Shown here piece by piece: positions 61,227 to 64,000 of a DNA stretch of 64,000 nucleotides. Origin of the DNA: Clostridium tertium (GTDB lineage Bacteria; Bacillota; Clostridia; Clostridiales; Clostridiaceae); NCBI RefSeq assembly GCF_017873245.1, contig NZ_JAGGJY010000012.1:1-64000 (forward strand), given 5' to 3'. Below the pieces are notes generated by a model. It made no database searches and was not told where the DNA came from. It was given only the letters and a program-made list of their open reading frames with translations. Numbering within the stretch: the first letter of the stretch is position 1; each line of letters starts with the position of its first letter. Position numbers and translations under genes: made by a program.

Positions 61227-61829
61227 TTACATTTCATTAAGTAACCAAATAAAATAATTCAAAACTCCTGCAAATATAAGCCATAACATATATGGAGTTA
61301 TTAAAAATGCAGATATTTTATCTACTCTAATAAATTTAATAAATGTTATTATTACTAAAACAAATAGTATTATAATCCAAAAAAATGAAATTGCATATAG
61401 CCTAAATGTAAAAAATATAAAACTCCACATCAAATTAAATATAAGTTGAACCAGATAGAAAAAATACGCTCCCTTATCATCAACCCCTTGCTTATTTCTC
61501 ATATATATTCTATATGCTGCAATTCCCATCAATATATATAATATGTTCCATACTATTGGAAATACAATAGCTGGCGGATTAAAAAAGGGCTTTTTTAAAG
61601 TCTCATATGTAGCAATAGAGTTTTTATTAAGATATCCTACTATAAATCCAGATACTACTGGTATTAGTATATTAATTATTAAAGGTATTAATTTAAATTT
61701 ACCATTTACTTTAAATATATTTAAACTTTTATGTTTGTTAGGAGTTTTTTTATGTTTTATTTTCTTAGGCTTCTTAATATCCTTTTTATTAAATTTCTTT
61801 TTATTGAGTTTACTTTCCTTATTCTTCAT
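61227..61829 (-). CDS. TspO/MBR family protein with lysine-rich N-terminal extension
   Basis: 200 residues. From about 45 on it is a TspO/translocator family membrane protein with five helices: TYETLKKPFFNPPAIVFPIV (about 75-94), the WxxLYxxMGxAxY pattern in WNILYILMGIAAY, NLMWSFIFF and the conserved C-terminal W in LWLIFAGVLNYFIWLLN. Residues 1-44 are an extension containing 19 lysines and no predicted structure, which typical TspO proteins (about 155 residues) lack. TspO binds porphyrins and related ligands. Confidence 0.87.
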   Translation of the reverse strand: MKNKESKLNKKKFNKKDIKKPKKIKHKKTPNKHKSLNIFKVNGKFKLIPLIINILIPVVSGFIVGYLNKNSIATYETLKKPFFNPPAIVFPIVWNILYILMGIAAYRIYMRNKQGVDDKGAYFFYLVQLIFNLMWSFIFFTFRLYAISFFWIIILFVLVIITFIKFIRVDKISAFLITPYMLWLIFAGVLNYFIWLLNEM

Positions 61830-61889
61830 TTAATGCACCTCTATATAATATTCATTATTATATATGCATTAGTATTTTAATTTATGAAA

Positions 61890-63893
61890 TTAAAAATATA
61901 TATCCGAAAACTCTATATCTATTTTTTCTTGTAATTCATTAATTTCTACATTATTATTCAGTAATACAACTTCTCCTTTAATATTATTATCATATGGGAA
62001 TGTTATTTTGAATATATTTCCATACTTTATTCCTGCGTTTATTGTTATTTTCCCATTATGTAATTCTACTAATCCCTTAGTTAAAAATAACCCTAAACCA
62101 CTTCCCTCCGATGGCCTATTTAATGATGTATTTACTTTTGTAAATTTATCAAATATAACCTTCCTCTTATCTTCTGGAATAGCTTCTGCATCATTTATAA
62201 CTTCTATAATTATATTTTTCTTATTTTCTATTCTTAGCATAACGTATATATTACCTTTAAATTTACCATATTTTAAAGAATTAGATAAAATATTTAACAT
62301 TATTCTCTCTATATAATCTTTATCACAATAAAAGTATATTTCTTCATACTCAGGATCAAAAGTTAATTTTGTTTCTCTGAGATTCATATAAAAATTACAT
62401 GATAATACTACATTTTCTATTATATCTACAATATTATAAACTCTTTTATTAATTTCTAAAAATCCTTCTGAAAGCTTATTACTATCTATAAAGTTATTAA
62501 TCGTTCTAATTAATCTTAGACAGTTTTGCCTTATTATATTATTATTTCTATTAATTTTTGTTACTTCACAATTCTTTAAATACATATCATTTAATTGAAG
62601 TGCAGAATAAATAACATTTATAGGCGTTCTTAATTCATGTGATATATTAGAATAAAATTCATCCTTAATATTTTCATCATTAATTTTTTTCTCAAGTTTT
62701 AAAATTTCATCTCTTTGCTTTACTAATTTAGTTACATCATTAAATAATAATATTTTTTTATCATCATAAATCTTAACTAAACTAACCTCTAGCTCTTTAA
62801 TTTCTCCATATTCATCTTGTATGCTTACCTCAGCAGAAAAATTATTTATCTCATAATCATCAGGATATTCTATACCTATAATTTTATTTAATATATAGTT
62901 TAGTCTTAATTCACTTTGAGTACATACTATTTTACTAGGCATATTATAATATATATCATTATAATAATTTGAATGAACCATTATATCATTTTCAAAAAGT
63001 AACAATCCATCAGAAAAGGCATTGACAACATCGTAATACCTTTTTTCACTTTTTTCTAAAAGCAAATTTAATTCTTTTAATTCCTTTTCTCTTCTTTTTA
63101 GATTTTTATGTAAATTGGTTTCAATCTTTCTTACTCTATTTAAACTTTCATATGCACTGGAATAAGCATTAGATAATAAAGCTTCTTCAAATTTATCATA
63201 GGCTAAAAAATATGATAATAATTTTATAATCCATATAAAAGAAATTAAATTAACACCCAATATTCCCATTAATGTAATAAGACTATCACTTACTATTAGT
63301 AATACACTAGTATATATAATCCATTTATTTCCCTTATCTAGCTTCTTATATTGATATACTATAAATCCAAATAAAATAAGTAATATAATTTGATTTATAA
63401 TAAATTGCTTATTAGGATTATATATATATCTTAAATAAGTTAATCCATTGTATGCTCTTAATGGAAACATATAAATTATAGGTATAACTATAATAAAAAC
63501 TAAATTTTGAATTTTAGGAGAATATCTTTTTTTATATAAAATTATGCTTGATATTATGTTTATTAGCTCTAAATATGTAATAATCCCTATAAAAGACAAA
63601 GGAAATCCAAGTATTTCCTCTTGCCATAAATACTCTAGGTCTATGAACCTTAACATAGCTATATAAAAATAACCAACTCCAATGTATTTTAACAATCCTA
63701 AATCCTTGTTGTTAACTTTTACAATGCTTATTATGAATATTAGTATTGATATTGAAAAGCAAAGTAATCTAGTTATAAATATGTATTCATTTACCATTTT
63801 AAAAACTATATTAATAATAATTAGCATTACAAGTATAGGTATAAATACATTAAACATTAACCCTTTACGCCTATAATTTTTTTCACTTAACAT
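61890..63893 (-). CDS. membrane sensor histidine kinase (MASE3-like sensor, PAS-like, HisKA, HATPase)
   Basis: 667 residues. Residues 10-235 hold about seven to eight membrane helices, resembling a MASE3-type sensor, then a coiled coil (245-285) and a PAS-like domain (285-390). HisKA has the phosphoacceptor His419 in SNISHELRTP. HATPase_c has N-box NILSNSLKYG (about 565) and GSGLGLFLTKGL (G2, about 622). No response regulator lies in the window. It starts 18 bp after another kinase C-terminus on the same strand, so the two are in an operon. Confidence 0.92.
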   Translation of the reverse strand: MLSEKNYRRKGLMFNVFIPILVMLIIINIVFKMVNEYIFITRLLCFSISILIFIISIVKVNNKDLGLLKYIGVGYFYIAMLRFIDLEYLWQEEILGFPLSFIGIITYLELINIISSIILYKKRYSPKIQNLVFIIVIPIIYMFPLRAYNGLTYLRYIYNPNKQFIINQIILLILFGFIVYQYKKLDKGNKWIIYTSVLLIVSDSLITLMGILGVNLISFIWIIKLLSYFLAYDKFEEALLSNAYSSAYESLNRVRKIETNLHKNLKRREKELKELNLLLEKSEKRYYDVVNAFSDGLLLFENDIMVHSNYYNDIYYNMPSKIVCTQSELRLNYILNKIIGIEYPDDYEINNFSAEVSIQDEYGEIKELEVSLVKIYDDKKILLFNDVTKLVKQRDEILKLEKKINDENIKDEFYSNISHELRTPINVIYSALQLNDMYLKNCEVTKINRNNNIIRQNCLRLIRTINNFIDSNKLSEGFLEINKRVYNIVDIIENVVLSCNFYMNLRETKLTFDPEYEEIYFYCDKDYIERIMLNILSNSLKYGKFKGNIYVMLRIENKKNIIIEVINDAEAIPEDKRKVIFDKFTKVNTSLNRPSEGSGLGLFLTKGLVELHNGKITINAGIKYGNIFKITFPYDNNIKGEVVLLNNNVEINELQEKIDIEFSDIYF

Positions 63894-63911
63894 CTATCTT
63901 CTAATCACCCT

Positions 63912-64000
63912 TCATTTATACAACTTAATTGTAAAAATAGTTCCTTTTCCTATATCACTAATTATTTCTACATCTCCATTTTGAGCCTTAATTAAATTAT
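63912..64000 (-). CDS. histidine kinase C-terminal fragment (cut by window edge)
   Basis: Only the last 28 codons are inside the window, reading NLIKAQNGDVEIISDIGKGT and then IFTIKLYK before TGA at 63912-63914. GKGTIFTIKL is the C-terminal (G3-like) box of HATPase_c domains. The start lies beyond 64000. It is transcribed ahead of the complete histidine kinase at 61890. Confidence 0.75.
   Translation of the reverse strand, partial: NLIKAQNGDVEIISDIGKGTIFTIKLYK

Noticed and set aside
1..64000. CRISPR arrays, tRNA or rRNA genes
   Set aside because: I found no regularly spaced repeat family, no cloverleaf with CCA-type end and no rRNA-like GC-rich block.

Overview
The window is a low-GC (clearly AT-rich) Firmicute chromosome segment, most likely from Clostridium sensu stricto. 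Pointers are the SCIFF peptide with its maturase, the sporulation protein YunB, a PyrR-type attenuator before a pyrBICFKD operon, fused-ATPase ECF transporters and strong AGGAGG-type ribosome binding sites. The species cannot be fixed from sequence alone. I saw no tRNA, rRNA, CRISPR array, insertion sequence or prophage. Nearly every transcription unit ends in an intrinsic terminator, many of them shared by convergent genes.

Layout. 0-11 kb: a P-loop NTPase fused to a LexA-type peptidase domain; an ECF transporter (EcfT, double ATPase, UPF0397 S component) behind a SAM hydrolase; a two-gene ABC exporter; and a pyridoxal salvage operon (kinase, ECF S component, endonuclease/exonuclease/phosphatase-fold enzyme). 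11-18.4 kb: HtpG, a small membrane protein, an Orn/Lys/Arg-type decarboxylase, an M16 peptidase, and the SCIFF radical-SAM maturase with its 45-residue Cys-rich precursor, which is a short gene easily missed. 18.4-25 kb: three tandem MglB-like solute-binding proteins with two copies of a putative small RNA on the opposite strand, then KtrA/KtrB. 25-33.5 kb: YebC, a nucleotidyltransferase-MocR-YigZ operon, HflX, Hpt and YunB. 33.5-39.8 kb: a class A PBP with a PASTA domain, an alanine:cation symporter, a PepSY-like protein, and YtxH plus a partner. 39.8-45.3 kb: the pyrimidine operon with its regulatory leader. 45.4-50.9 kb: a YmaF-family protein, small secreted paralogues, a beta-lactamase-fold protein lacking its catalytic serine, a phosphofructokinase and a coiled-coil protein. 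50.9-64 kb: UppP, a degenerate transglutaminase and a TPR protein, an SsuABC/ThiXYZ-like transporter, LrgA/LrgB, topoisomerase III, a TspO with a lysine-rich tail, and two tandem histidine kinases (the second cut by the window edge).

Most notable observations: (1) the palindrome ATTGTA-N4-TACAAT occurs just upstream of the -35 of the pyridoxal salvage operon and again just downstream of the -10 of the operon that encodes the MocR regulator, which suggests a PdxR-like activator/autorepressor circuit readable from this window alone; (2) the NTPase-LexA fusion keeps the Ala-Gly cleavage site and the Ser/Lys dyad and carries a 16-bp palindrome in its first codons; (3) a duplicated ~80-nt sRNA candidate lies in the binding-protein array; (4) two PyrR-box-like elements precede pyrB, one in an attenuator and one over the pyrB ribosome binding site; (5) two enzyme-fold proteins have lost catalytic residues (Ser to Gly in the beta-lactamase fold; Cys/His to Ala/Tyr in the transglutaminase fold).
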